Positions 26,454 to 35,100 of a stretch of 64,000 bases of DNA are shown here, in pieces; the stretch's first letter is position 1; every line of letters starts with the position of its first letter. The notes beneath the pieces were generated by a model. It was not told the DNA's origin, ran no database searches, and saw nothing but the letters and a program-made list of their open reading frames with translations. The stretch is from Prevotella sp. OH937_COT-195 (lineage in GTDB: Bacteria; Bacteroidota; Bacteroidia; Bacteroidales; Bacteroidaceae). The stretch is taken from positions 166,986-230,985 of the forward strand of contig NZ_RQZH01000002.1 of NCBI RefSeq assembly GCF_003932845.1. Direction: 5' to 3'. The position numbers and the translations under genes are program-made.

Positions 26454-27770
26454 ATGATTACAGAACGTCTTTGTAATAAGGGTAAACGCTCGACAAAAAG
26501 AAATCCGTGGATGTGGGTTCCGATGTTGTATATTGCCGAGGGACTGCCGAATGTCATCGTTATGTCGTTGGCTGCGGTGATGTATATGCAATTGGGAATG
26601 AGCGACAGCGAGATAGGGCTTTACACGAGTTGGCTCGGACTGCCGTGGGTTATCAAACCGTTCTGGAGCCCGTTTGTGGATTTGTACAAGACGAAACGGT
26701 GGTGGGTGCTGACGATGCAAATGCTGCTCGGCTCCTCGCTTGCCGGAGTCGCTTTCACGCTCAATGCCTCGTTTTGGTTTCAAGGCACAATGTTCTTCTT
26801 CTTCCTCATGGCATTCAGCAGTGCCACACACGACATTGCCGCCGACGGATATTACATGCTCGAACTCGATGACCACGACCAAGCGTGGTATGTCGGTATT
26901 CGCAACACGTTTTATCGGCTCGCTGTGATATTCGGAAAAGGTCTTCTCGTACCGATAGCCGGCGTGCTTCAATTGTCGTTCCGCGATCAGAAAGCATTCG
27001 CTTGGAGTCTTGTTTTCTACGGATTGGCAGGGATTTTCATTGCTTTTTGGCTGTATCACGGTTTCATAATGCCGCGACCGGCAGAAGATAAGCCCGGTAA
27101 AACGTCTCCGCGTGAGGTTCTTGCCGGAATAATGAAAATGTTTGTTACGTTCTTTAACAAGTTTCCTCCGCGACAAGTTGTGTTCGCAATGCTTTTTTTC
27201 TTGCTCTACCGGTTTCCCGAGGCTATGCTCTCCAAGATGACCGAGACGTTTTTGTTGCGACCAAACTCCGAGGGCGGACTCGGGCTTACACCTGTGGATT
27301 ACGGATTGGCAAACGGTACTGTCGGATTGATAGGGCTTATTCTCGGAGGTATAATAGGAGGCATGCTTGCCGGACGAGACGGTTTGAAGAAATGGTTCTG
27401 GTTCATGGTATGTGCCATAACGTTGCCTGATATTGTCTATGTGTGGATGAGTTTCGCCATGCCTTCAAGTCTTTTCGTTATCAGCAGTTGTCTTTTTGTT
27501 GAACAGTTCGGCTACGGTCTCGGTTTCACAGCCCTCACTCTCTACATGCTTTACTACTGCAAGGGCGAGTTCAAGACATCTCACTATGCCATTTGCACAG
27601 GCATAACATATCTCGGACTTATGCTTCCGGGCATGGTTTCGGGTTATATAAAAGATGCCGTGGGCTACAATAAGTTTTTCATCATAATAATGGGACTGTG
27701 TCTCATCACTTTTATAGTGTCTGCATTTGTCAAGATAGATCCCTCGTTTGGGAAAAAGATAGAGGGCTGA
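26454..27770 (+). CDS. AmpG-like major-facilitator permease
   Basis: A 438-residue MFS protein with about 12 predicted helices. The N-terminal block MLYIAEGLPNVIVMSLAAVMYMQLG, then SWLGLPWVIKPFWSPFVD, matches the AmpG family, whose characterised members import anhydro-muropeptides for cell-wall recycling. Bacteroidales have several AmpG-like MFS paralogues, so the substrate is not certain. It lies 115 bp downstream of the fusion gene carrying a SpoIID domain, which suggests a shared peptidoglycan theme (inference). A strong bidirectional terminator follows. Confidence 0.82.
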   Translation: MITERLCNKGKRSTKRNPWMWVPMLYIAEGLPNVIVMSLAAVMYMQLGMSDSEIGLYTSWLGLPWVIKPFWSPFVDLYKTKRWWVLTMQMLLGSSLAGVAFTLNASFWFQGTMFFFFLMAFSSATHDIAADGYYMLELDDHDQAWYVGIRNTFYRLAVIFGKGLLVPIAGVLQLSFRDQKAFAWSLVFYGLAGIFIAFWLYHGFIMPRPAEDKPGKTSPREVLAGIMKMFVTFFNKFPPRQVVFAMLFFLLYRFPEAMLSKMTETFLLRPNSEGGLGLTPVDYGLANGTVGLIGLILGGIIGGMLAGRDGLKKWFWFMVCAITLPDIVYVWMSFAMPSSLFVISSCLFVEQFGYGLGFTALTLYMLYYCKGEFKTSHYAICTGITYLGLMLPGMVSGYIKDAVGYNKFFIIIMGLCLITFIVSAFVKIDPSFGKKIEG

Positions 27771-27780
27771 TTGTTCCTCC

Positions 27781-27839
27781 ATAAAACGGTTTAAGGTTGC
27801 GTGTCGACATTTTAAACACGCAACCTTAAACCGTTTTAT
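27781..27839. terminator. Bidirectional intrinsic terminator
   Basis: A perfect 24-bp inverted repeat (27781-27804 with 27816-27839) around an 11-nt loop. Arms begin ATAAAACGG and end CCGTTTTAT, giving a T-rich 3' side on both strands. It separates the convergent permease and aguB genes. Confidence 0.85.
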
Positions 27840-27846
27840 GTACGCG

Positions 27847-28755
27847 CTAATCAATAAACCTACGCGTAATGTCATTGTATTTGTCAATGCGTCTGTCACG
27901 CAGGAACGGCCACCAACGGCGCACGTTCTCGCTGCGTTCGAGGTCTATGTCGGCAATAAACGCCTCTTCTTCCGCCTCCGAGGCACGGTGGAGTATTTCG
28001 CCTTGCGGTCCGGCAACGAACGAAGCCCCCCAGAATTGTATTCCTTGTTTATCTTTGTTGTCGTCGGTAGTCTCACGGAGCGGGTCTGTCGGCTCAAATC
28101 CGACACGGTTCACGGCAATCACGGGGAGTCCGTTGGCAACCGCATGGCCGCGCATCACCGTAGTCCAAGCCTCTCTTTGTCGTTGTTGTTCTGCCTCGGT
28201 GTCGTTGGCATCGTAGCCTATTGCCGTCGGATATATCAGTATTTCAGCCCCTTGCAGTGCCATGAGGCGCGCTGCTTCGGGATACCACTGATCCCAGCAA
28301 ACCAATACCCCGAGCCTTCCCACGCTCGTGTCAATGGGTCGGAAACCGATGTCGCCGGGCGTGAAATAGAATTTCTCGTAGTATGCCGGGTCGTCCGGAA
28401 TGTGCATCTTACGATATTTCCCTGCGATGCTCCCGTCTTTCTCCATCACCACGGCGGTGTTGTGGTAAAGTCCTGTGGCTCGTTTCTCGAACAGAGACGT
28501 TACTATCACAACCCCGAATTGCCGTGCAAGTTCGCCGTAGAAACGTGTCGATTCTCCCGGAATCGGTTCCGCGAGGTCGAATTTCCGCACGTCTTCCGTC
28601 TGACAGAAATAAAGCGAGTTATGAAGTTCTTGCAATACAATAAGTTGTGCTCCGCGCTTGGCAAGGTTTTCTATGTCTTCGGCAAGCCTGTCAATATTAT
28701 GCCGTATGTCTGCCGTGTTATGTTGTTGCAGCATACCGATTTTCAGTTCTTTCAT
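27847..28755 (-). CDS. aguB: N-carbamoylputrescine amidase
   Basis: A 302-residue carbon-nitrogen hydrolase. The nitrilase-type Glu-Lys-Cys triad is visible in VLQELHNSLYF (Glu), GKYRKMHIPDD (Lys) and VLVCWDQWYPEAAR (Cys). The sequence FYFTPGDIGFRP is typical of the AguB branch. It hydrolyses N-carbamoylputrescine to putrescine, CO2 and ammonia. It lies 37 bp downstream of the agmatine deiminase gene on the same strand, which settles the substrate. The long forward-strand frame over it is a shadow. Confidence 0.94.
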   Translation of the reverse strand: MKELKIGMLQQHNTADIRHNIDRLAEDIENLAKRGAQLIVLQELHNSLYFCQTEDVRKFDLAEPIPGESTRFYGELARQFGVVIVTSLFEKRATGLYHNTAVVMEKDGSIAGKYRKMHIPDDPAYYEKFYFTPGDIGFRPIDTSVGRLGVLVCWDQWYPEAARLMALQGAEILIYPTAIGYDANDTEAEQQRQREAWTTVMRGHAVANGLPVIAVNRVGFEPTDPLRETTDDNKDKQGIQFWGASFVAGPQGEILHRASEAEEEAFIADIDLERSENVRRWWPFLRDRRIDKYNDITRRFID

Positions 28756-28792
28756 GTCTTTTGTTTTTCTTTTTTCCTTTTGTTTTATTCTT

Positions 28793-29860
28793 TCAGAATT
28801 TCATTTCTTCGGGAAACTGCATCGTACAGCAGTGTATCGAGCCGTGTTGCCGTGTGATGATGCGGCTGTCTATGGGTATAATCTCGCGGTCGGGGAATGC
28901 TTTTTGCATCGTTGTCAGTGCTTTCGCATCTTTCTCCGGTTGCCCGTATGTCGGCGCGAGTACCGCTCCGTTTATAACGAGAAAATTGGCGTATGTCGCC
29001 GGAAGACGCTCGCCGTCGTGATATATCGGGTCGGGGAAGGGTAGCGGCAGCAGCATGTAAGGCTCTTCTTCAGCGGTTCTCAATCCCTGTAATTGCAATT
29101 CCATTTTCTTGAAATCGGTATAATGCTCGTCCGAAGGGTCATCACATCTTATATATAATATGGTATCGCGCGCGCAAGGACGCACTATGGTATCTATGTG
29201 TCCGTCGGTATCATCGCCTGCAAGTTGCCCGTGTTCAATCCATATTATCCTGTCGGCGTGCAGCATTTCACGCAGCCTGCGGTCTATCTCGTCGCGTGTC
29301 ATCGGTTGATTGCGGTTCGGTGCGAGCAGGCACGACGTTGTGGTGAATATCGTTCCGCAGCCGTCGCTTTCTATCGAACCTCCCTCAAGCACGAAATCGA
29401 GGTGACTTTCGTAGTTGTATTTTCTTTCAAGTCGTAGCGCGGAAACAGAGTTCAACGCTTTCAGTATTCCTCGATTTATGTCGTTGTCAAGTCCTGCCTC
29501 GAACTTTTTCCCCCATCCGTTGAAGCGGAAATCGAGCAGCCGTGCGCTTCCGTCGGCATTGCGCAGTGTAATGAATCCGTGGTCGCGTGCCCATGTGTCG
29601 TTGGTAGGGAGTTCCACCACGAACACGTTCTCCATGAGTTCTTTGCCGAGCCTTGCAATCAGTCTTGCTCCTGTCTCTCCTTCGTCCGGCGTTACCACAA
29701 GCAGTTTTTCGTGCCGTGCTATCGCTTCCGCCATTTGCAGGTACGTTTCGTTTATTTCTTCAAGGTATGGCAGCCAATCGGTTTCTTTGTGCGGCCATGT
29801 CAGCATCACCGCACTTTGCGGCTCCCACTCGGCAGGCAGAATTGCTCCTTTGTCGTTCAT
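28793..29860 (-). CDS. aguA: Agmatine deiminase
   Basis: A 355-residue member of the peptidyl-arginine-deiminase-like family (guanidino-group modifying superfamily). Diagnostic segments are AEWEPQSAVMLTWPH, TNDTWARDHGFITL, LVLEGGSIESDG-like GGSIESDG, DDTDGHIDTIVRP and the C-terminal nucleophile region HGSIHCCTMQFP. It converts agmatine to N-carbamoylputrescine, the substrate of the next gene. A TAACTTTG box lies at 29883-29890. With aguB it forms a two-gene polyamine operon; no speA is in the window. Confidence 0.95.
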   Translation of the reverse strand: MNDKGAILPAEWEPQSAVMLTWPHKETDWLPYLEEINETYLQMAEAIARHEKLLVVTPDEGETGARLIARLGKELMENVFVVELPTNDTWARDHGFITLRNADGSARLLDFRFNGWGKKFEAGLDNDINRGILKALNSVSALRLERKYNYESHLDFVLEGGSIESDGCGTIFTTTSCLLAPNRNQPMTRDEIDRRLREMLHADRIIWIEHGQLAGDDTDGHIDTIVRPCARDTILYIRCDDPSDEHYTDFKKMELQLQGLRTAEEEPYMLLPLPFPDPIYHDGERLPATYANFLVINGAVLAPTYGQPEKDAKALTTMQKAFPDREIIPIDSRIITRQHGSIHCCTMQFPEEMKF

Positions 29861-29882
29861 CTCGCTCGTCTTTTTTATTCCA

Positions 29883-29890
29883 CAAAGTTA
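29883..29890 (-). promoter_or_regulatory. -7 box of aguA-aguB
   Basis: TAACTTTG on the minus strand, 23 bp upstream of the aguA ATG. Confidence 0.6.
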
Positions 29891-30115
29891 CTCATTTGTA
29901 AACGAAAATCCAAGAAAAACACCAAAAACGCTGAAAAATACACAATGAAAAGTAGGCGAATGCCGTTTCGATCATGTATTTCATTAACATCCTGCCGAAT
30001 CATTTTATCCGTATGAAACAACTGAAATCTTGTTTTGAAAATGCAAGATTGGTTAAAAAAAAATAAATGGCAGGAATGTGAGAAGATACATGTCTTCCGT
30101 ATCATTATTTTTAAC

Positions 30116-30123
30116 TACCTTTG
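30116..30123 (+). promoter_or_regulatory. -7 box of the Nif3-like gene
   Basis: TACCTTTG ending 19 bp before the GTG start at 30143. It excludes the upstream ATG at 30035. Confidence 0.6.
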
Positions 30124-30142
30124 CAATCTAAACTCACAAGAC

Positions 30143-30946
30143 GTGAAAATAATAGAAGTGCTTCGTGCCCTTGAACGTTTCGCGCCTCTGCCCTTGCAGG
30201 AAAGTTATGACAATGCAGGTCTGCAAATGGGATTGACGGAGGTGGAAGTATCAGGGGCATTATTGTGTATAGACGTTACCGGGGCGGTGGTGGCGGAGGC
30301 TGTCGCTGCGGGTTGTAACCTCATTGTAAGTCATCATCCGCTAATATTCCACCCGTTGCGCCGAATTTCGGGTGCAAACGACGTGCAGAGAGCGGTGATG
30401 ATGGCGATAAAGAAGGATATTGCCGTGGTTAGCATGCACACCAACATGGACAATGCCCGCGGCGGAGTAAATTTCAAGATGGCGGAAAAGATGGGGTTGC
30501 AAAATCCGGTCTTTTTCGGAGAAAGGAAGACCGCCACGGCATACGACGGCACGGAGGTGACCGGAGGCAGCGGAGTGACAGGCTTGCTGCCGGAACCTAT
30601 GCCTGCCGATGATTTCATAAAGATGCTGAAGTCTAAGTTCGACACAGAGTGCGTGCAAGCCAACCAACTGTTGCGCCGCAAGATAAGTCGTGTGGCAGTG
30701 TGCGGAGGTGCCGGCTCGTTCATGCTCGGTGATGCGATAAAGACCGGTGCGGATGCTTTCGTTACGGGCGAAATGCACTATCATGAGTATTTCGGACACG
30801 AGCAGGAAATACAGATAGCGGTAATCGGGCATTTCCAAAGCGAACGTTTCACAGACGAAATATTCAAAGAGATTATCGAGAAAGAATGCCCCGGGGTAAA
30901 GACGGTGATGAGCAATACATGTACCAACCCGATACTCTATCTGTAA
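30143..30946 (+). CDS. Nif3-like dinuclear metal-centre hexameric protein
   Basis: A 267-residue member of the Nif3/YbgI (DUF34) family. The hallmark segments are LQESYDNAGLQMG, NLIVSHHPLIFHP (metal His pair), SMHTNMDNARGGVNF, VCGGAGSF and TGEMHYHEY (metal ligands). The family forms hexameric toroids with a dimetal site; its physiological role is unsettled and the old label GTP cyclohydrolase I type 2 is doubtful. I chose the GTG at 30143 because the -7 box lies inside the longer frame and the family N-terminus (KIIEVLRALERFAP) begins there. The zinc-ribbon protein gene follows, an arrangement common in Bacteroidales. Confidence 0.9.
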   Translation: MKIIEVLRALERFAPLPLQESYDNAGLQMGLTEVEVSGALLCIDVTGAVVAEAVAAGCNLIVSHHPLIFHPLRRISGANDVQRAVMMAIKKDIAVVSMHTNMDNARGGVNFKMAEKMGLQNPVFFGERKTATAYDGTEVTGGSGVTGLLPEPMPADDFIKMLKSKFDTECVQANQLLRRKISRVAVCGGAGSFMLGDAIKTGADAFVTGEMHYHEYFGHEQEIQIAVIGHFQSERFTDEIFKEIIEKECPGVKTVMSNTCTNPILYL

Positions 30947-31044
30947 GAAAGAACTAAAAACAGAGACGAAGGTAACGGCAAAGTAAATTATGATAAAAAC
31001 AAGATACTTGTAATAAGGTCGATTTTCGAATACCGGTTAATAAT

Positions 31045-31105
31045 ATTAATGACAGGCCCTCGCCCCTGTTGCGGCCTCCCCCGAGGGGGATAAAGAGGGG
31101 GGAAC
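31045..31105. repeat. GC-rich intergenic element
   Basis: An abrupt G/C-rich patch (GGCCCTCGCCCCTGTTGCGG, then CCTCCCCCGAGGGGG) within an AT-rich spacer, forming a short hairpin TCCCC-CGAG-GGGGA. It looks like a copy of a dispersed element; only this copy is in the window. Confidence 0.3.
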
Positions 31106-31113
31106 ATTGTTTT

Positions 31114-31953
31114 ATGGCAAAGAAAGATCCAACAGATTTGACGGTAGAAGAGAAACTGAAGGCTCTCTATCAATTGCAGACCACGCTCTCATCGATAGAC
31201 GAGAAGCGTGCCATCAGGGGCGAACTGCCGCTTGAGGTGGAAGAACTTGAGGACGAAATCATCGGTCTCAACACGCGAGTGGAACGCATAGAGGCAGAGA
31301 TACAGGAGTTTCAAGATGCCATCTCGCAGCGCAATCAGGAAATTGCAGAGGCGGAAATGAGCATCGAACGCTACAAACAACAACTCAACGAGGTGCGCAA
31401 CAATCGTGAGTATGACACGCTGAGCAAGGAGATTGAGTTCCAAGAATTGGAAGTGCAACTGTGCAATAAGAAAATACGTGAGGCTTTCACAAAAATCGAA
31501 GAGAAAAAACAAGAACTCGAGAAGAACGGAGAGATAATAAAAGACCGCAGAATGGCTCTCGAAGAAAAGAAGAACGAACTCGACGAAATAGTGGAAGAAA
31601 CACGTACCGAGGAAGACAGACTGAGACTGAAAGCAAAGGAATTGGAACAGAAAATAGAGCAACGCCTGCTGACCAGTTTCAAGCGTATTCGCAAAAATGC
31701 GCGTAACGGTCTCGGTATTGTATATGTCAACAGAGATGCCTGCGGAGGCTGTTTCAACAAGATACCGCCACAGAGACAACTCGACATCAAGATGCACAAG
31801 AAGATTATTGTTTGCGAATATTGCGGACGAATAATGATAGACCCGGAATTGGCTGGAGTGAAAACAGACAAACCGGCAACCGAGGAAAAACCGAAGCGCA
31901 AGCGCGCAATACGTCGTACAAAGAAAGCAGAAGATTCTGCCGCAGAGGAATAA
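31114..31953 (+). CDS. Coiled-coil protein with C-terminal C4 zinc ribbon
   Basis: A 279-residue protein. Residues about 30-190 form a long antiparallel coiled coil (many E/K/Q heptads). They are followed by the zinc ribbon with CGGCFNKIPPQRQLD and CEYCGRIM, giving C-x2-C...C-x2-C. The last 25 residues are a Lys/Arg-rich tail. The family (zf-RING_7 / CT398-like) is widespread; proposed roles include nucleic-acid or secretion-apparatus contacts, none settled. The start at 31114 is the ATG of MAKKDPTDLTVEEK; the upstream in-frame ATG lies in the GC-rich element. A 22-bp-periodic repeat follows the gene. Confidence 0.88.
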   Translation: MAKKDPTDLTVEEKLKALYQLQTTLSSIDEKRAIRGELPLEVEELEDEIIGLNTRVERIEAEIQEFQDAISQRNQEIAEAEMSIERYKQQLNEVRNNREYDTLSKEIEFQELEVQLCNKKIREAFTKIEEKKQELEKNGEIIKDRRMALEEKKNELDEIVEETRTEEDRLRLKAKELEQKIEQRLLTSFKRIRKNARNGLGIVYVNRDACGGCFNKIPPQRQLDIKMHKKIIVCEYCGRIMIDPELAGVKTDKPATEEKPKRKRAIRRTKKAEDSAAEE

Positions 31954-32021
31954 CCGTAATGATTACGGCGTGCTTGCCGGCGGTTGGTAGCGTTTGCAAT
32001 ATTTGGCAGGCATTCCGAAAG

Positions 32022-32104
32022 CATCAAATTGAATACCAAAACAGGCGAAATTGAAGAGCAATTTCGCCTGTTTTGGTATTCAATTTCGCCCATTTCTAAT
32101 TTCG
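32022..32104. repeat. 22-bp-periodic intergenic repeat, copy 2, with a 28-bp perfect dyad
   Basis: Plus-strand cores CAATTTCGCC start at 32059 and 32081, exactly 22 bp apart. Minus-strand cores start at 32053 and, degenerate, at 32031, again 22 bp apart. The two halves form a perfect 28-bp inverted repeat (32026-32053 with 32059-32086) around the 5-nt centre AAGAG. It lies 70 bp after the zinc-ribbon gene and between that gene and the convergent transporter. Confidence 0.85.
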
Positions 32105-32199
32105 ATACGGATTGTTTTGTCAAACTTTCCGGCAAGTATTGCAGGGGCATGTTTATTCGGGAGTCAACCATGCCGATATGTCGCATCGGCATTTATTCT

Positions 32200-33150
32200 T
32201 CATTTCAATTTCCCATTCCTGTATTCCCACAGTTCCAACGAATTGATTATGTTCTGCCAAAGCACATAACATCCGGCACCGATTGATGCCACGGGGTTGA
32301 GATACATGTACGCCACCCAAATACTTAGTGCCGTGTTCTTTTGGAACATTGCCTGACCGGAGTTTATTTTCTCGCCAAAATGTCTGCCGATGGTGCGCCC
32401 TATGCCGAATTGCACGAAGCAGACGACAAGCGAGAGAACTGCAATCATGACGAGCAGAGTAAGTGAGGCGTCGGAATGTACGATGTTTTTCACGGTGATG
32501 CCGGTGGTTATGGCGAGTGACACTCCCCAGAAATAGAAACCGAGATTGGGTTTTGACACTATCCGGCGGTGCAAAGACCGGGCATAGTGGCGTATCATAT
32601 AACCCAAGGCGAGCGGCAGAACAAGTACGATTGCCAGTTTTTCGAGAATGACGAGGAAAGCGGCAATGAAAGAGATTTGTGCTTCGTGCTCGAGCAGAGG
32701 GAACACAACGGGTATCATAAATGCCGAAGCAAGAGAGGAAATCAGCGTGAAGGTGGTCATGGTACTGATGTTACCGCCCAATTTTCCCGTTATTACGGGT
32801 GCTGCCGAAGCCGACGGACCGATGATACATGTGAGTACTCCCTCCCACATTATCTTTTGTTCGTCATTGTCGTACACTATGAAAATTATTATCAAATTGA
32901 GTGCGACAAGCATAATTTGTGCCACAAGTACCCACAGATGCCAGCGGTGGGGGCGCATCTGATGGAAATCCACTTTGCAGAAAGTGACGAGTAAAGTGAG
33001 GAAGACAAAGAACGGGAAGATGATGTCAAACATCCACCCGAACCATTCGGCAGCGGCATCGAGTGCCGGAATATGGCAGAACAGCAGATAGCAAAGCGTT
33101 CCCGTTGCTATGGATACGGGCAGCGTCCAGTCTTTTAGAAATTTCAGCAT
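32200..33150 (-). CDS. Bile acid:sodium symporter (BASS)-family transporter
   Basis: A 316-residue membrane protein with about nine or ten predicted helices. The pattern PFFVFLTLLVTFCKVDF near the start, then GPSASAAPVITGKLGGN and the later ALSIWVAYMYLNPVASIG are consistent with BASS-type transporters of Bacteroidales. The substrate is unknown; family members move bile acids, pantoate or other organic anions with sodium. It is a single gene converging on the zinc-ribbon gene across the 28-bp dyad. Confidence 0.8.
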   Translation of the reverse strand: MLKFLKDWTLPVSIATGTLCYLLFCHIPALDAAAEWFGWMFDIIFPFFVFLTLLVTFCKVDFHQMRPHRWHLWVLVAQIMLVALNLIIIFIVYDNDEQKIMWEGVLTCIIGPSASAAPVITGKLGGNISTMTTFTLISSLASAFMIPVVFPLLEHEAQISFIAAFLVILEKLAIVLVLPLALGYMIRHYARSLHRRIVSKPNLGFYFWGVSLAITTGITVKNIVHSDASLTLLVMIAVLSLVVCFVQFGIGRTIGRHFGEKINSGQAMFQKNTALSIWVAYMYLNPVASIGAGCYVLWQNIINSLELWEYRNGKLK

Positions 33151-33259
33151 TCCGGATTGCAGGTGGGAATTATTTTTTCAAAGAAATATGTAGTACGGAG
33201 TTCTTATTGTATTGTCGCACTATTGTTTTTTACGGCATAACTCATTGGTTATGAGCGGG

Positions 33260-33439
33260 TCATTCTTCGACCACTTCTTTTAATTCGTAGAAAGGGTTTT
33301 GCACGTCTTCGGGAAAATAGGCATTGCCCGCATCGTCAACCCATACGGCAATTCCGCATTGCACCGCGGGGTGGTCTGTGGTAAGGCATACACGTTTCTC
33401 CTCGCCGGTTATAATATTCTTCATTATCGCTTTTTTCAT
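33260..33439 (-). CDS. Small hypothetical protein (59 residues)
   Basis: Read by hand: ATG at 33439 (MKKAIMKNIITGEEKRV), stop TGA at 33260-33262. The middle contains AVQCGIAVWVDDAGNAYF and the end is NPFYELKEVVEE. The composition is protein-like and acidic, and the codon use matches its neighbours. No family is recognised. A start at the internal ATG 33424 is possible. It lies between the BASS transporter and the HsdR-N protein on the same strand. Confidence 0.55.
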   Translation of the reverse strand: MKKAIMKNIITGEEKRVCLTTDHPAVQCGIAVWVDDAGNAYFPEDVQNPFYELKEVVEE

Positions 33440-33507
33440 GACATTATATTCTCAATCGTTTTTTTAATGTATGTTATCTGTCTTTTTTTCTGATAGTTGC
33501 GGTTTGT

Positions 33508-33957
33508 TCAGAGTTCTGCATAAGCGGGGATTTCCGTAAGGAAACGATAACTGTGTTGTTCGTGATTCATCTTGCAGCAGATGTGCTGCATTCCGTTCGA
33601 GACCGTCAGATAATCAACGTGCAGCAGTATGTTGTATGCCGTTATCTGGTTGAAAACGTGTTGTGTGAGCGGTATCGTGGGAGCCTTATACTCCACAATC
33701 ATTACCGGTTGTGCCTCCTTATTATATATAATGGAGTCGCATCGCAGCCTCTTGCTCCCGATACGGAGTTCCACCTCGTTGGCAATCAATCCGGCGGGAT
33801 ACCCCTTGTGTCCGGCAAGGAAATGCACAAAATGCTGTCGCACCCATTCTTCGGGTGTCAAGGCGACGAATTTGCGCCGCAGAAAATCGAAGATGTGAGG
33901 CTTGCCGTCTTTCTCTTTTATTTTTATTTCGTAATCGGGTAGGTTTAGTCGAAACAT
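33508..33957 (-). CDS. Orphan type I restriction HsdR N-terminal-domain protein (PD-(D/E)XK nuclease-like)
   Basis: A 149-residue stand-alone HSDR_N_2-type domain. The nuclease-fold core is visible: NEVELRIGSKRLRCDSIIYN (Glu, then Asp) and MIVEYKAP (E-x-K). The N-terminal FLRRKFVALTPEEWVRQHFV is typical of the family. No hsdM or hsdS is nearby, so it is not a restriction system here. It is divergent from holA across 85 bp, and a TAACTTTG box lies at 34007-34014. The ATG at 33957 is preferred; an upstream in-frame ATG at 34002 lies next to the box. The role is unknown; a DNA-repair or replication link is inference from the holA neighbour. Confidence 0.8.
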   Translation of the reverse strand: MFRLNLPDYEIKIKEKDGKPHIFDFLRRKFVALTPEEWVRQHFVHFLAGHKGYPAGLIANEVELRIGSKRLRCDSIIYNKEAQPVMIVEYKAPTIPLTQHVFNQITAYNILLHVDYLTVSNGMQHICCKMNHEQHSYRFLTEIPAYAEL

Positions 33958-34006
33958 TTTATTAACTTTGTAACCCAAATCTTTGAATGCCGCGTATGGC
34001 ACGGCG

Positions 34007-34014
34007 CAAAGTTA
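34007..34014 (-). promoter_or_regulatory. -7 box of the HsdR-N gene
   Basis: TAACTTTG on the minus strand in the 85-bp divergent region with holA. Confidence 0.55.
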
Positions 34015-34042
34015 CTTATTTTAACCGAAAGAAACGAAAAAT

Positions 34043-35071
34043 ATGGCAGAAAAGAAGTCGGCTGTGTCTTTTGACAATGTGATGCGCGACTTGAAGTCGG
34101 GGAAATATGCACCTGTCTATATACTTATGGGAGAGGAAGCGTATTATATTGACCGTATATGCAACTTCATTTCTGAAAATGCGCTGAGCGAGGAAGAACG
34201 CGACTTCAACCAAACGGTGGTATTCGGAACTGACACCACGGCTGCAAAAATTGCCGACATGGCACGCCGATTCCCGATGATGGCAGAACGGCAGGTGATT
34301 GTGGTAAAGGAAGCGCAGGGCGTGAAGCAGTGGGAACGATTGGAGAGTTATCTCGAAAATCCGCTCTCAACGACTGTACTTGTAATATGCCACAAGAACG
34401 GAACGATTGACGGGCGCAAGAAAATTATCGCACTCGCACAAAAAAACGGGGTGGTGTTCACGAGCAATAAAAAGCGCGAACAAGATTTGCCACCGTTCAT
34501 AGAGACATACCTGAAACAGCATGGAGCCGGAATCGACCACAAGGCGGCACAGATGATTGCCGACCACATAGGAGCCGATCTAAGTAGAATGACGGGAGAA
34601 CTCGACAAATTGAGACTCGCGCTGACGGGAGAGGAGAAAATCGTTACGCCGGAACTCGTGGAGAAGAACATAGGCATAAGCAAGGATTATAATCCGTATG
34701 AACTGAGAAATGCCATCGTACAGAAAAATGTATTGAAGGCTAACCGTATAATGAAATATTTTTGCAGCAACCCAAAATCTGGAGGACCGTATATACTCAT
34801 GCCGCAACTCTTCAGTTTTTTCCAGAACATGATGATTGCATACTATGCTCCGGATAAAATAAACGAGGAGGCAATGGCTCGGCATCTCGGATTGAGAAGC
34901 GGGTGGGCGGCACGCGACTACATAACGGGAATGAGAAATTACCCGGGTAGAAAGGTACTTGAAATTATTTCAAAACTACGGGAGACGGATGCTAAAATAA
35001 AGGGCATAGGGAAGGGAAATACCACCGATTCCGACCTCATGCAGGAACTCGTTTATTTCATTTTACACTGA
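34043..35071 (+). CDS. holA: DNA polymerase III subunit delta
   Basis: A 342-residue clamp-loader subunit. The N-terminal YAPVYILMGEEAYYIDRICNF and the later FPMMAERQVIVVKEAQ and ISKDYNPYELRNAIVQKNVLKA blocks match HolA. Delta opens the beta clamp at the replisome. It lacks a Walker A motif, as expected for delta. A strong terminator directly follows the stop. It is divergent from the HsdR-N orphan. Confidence 0.92.
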   Translation: MAEKKSAVSFDNVMRDLKSGKYAPVYILMGEEAYYIDRICNFISENALSEEERDFNQTVVFGTDTTAAKIADMARRFPMMAERQVIVVKEAQGVKQWERLESYLENPLSTTVLVICHKNGTIDGRKKIIALAQKNGVVFTSNKKREQDLPPFIETYLKQHGAGIDHKAAQMIADHIGADLSRMTGELDKLRLALTGEEKIVTPELVEKNIGISKDYNPYELRNAIVQKNVLKANRIMKYFCSNPKSGGPYILMPQLFSFFQNMMIAYYAPDKINEEAMARHLGLRSGWAARDYITGMRNYPGRKVLEIISKLRETDAKIKGIGKGNTTDSDLMQELVYFILH

Positions 35072-35100
35072 AAAACGCCCTCGAAAAGGGCGTTTTTTTT
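35071..35100 (+). terminator. Intrinsic terminator of holA
   Basis: AAAAACGCCC-TCGAAAA-GGGCG followed by eight T; the stem begins directly at the stop codon. Confidence 0.9.

Noticed and set aside
27838..28857. Long forward-strand reading frame (339 codons) over aguB
   Set aside because: The minus strand encodes a clear N-carbamoylputrescine amidase with its full catalytic triad; the forward translation has no family features.
31114..31953. DksA/TraR-type regulator reading of the zinc-ribbon protein
   Set aside because: The long antiparallel coiled coil of about 160 residues and the C-terminal C4 ribbon fit the zf-RING_7 family, not DksA.
33508..33957. Type I restriction system
   Set aside because: Only the HsdR N-terminal domain is present; no helicase part, hsdM or hsdS lies in the window.
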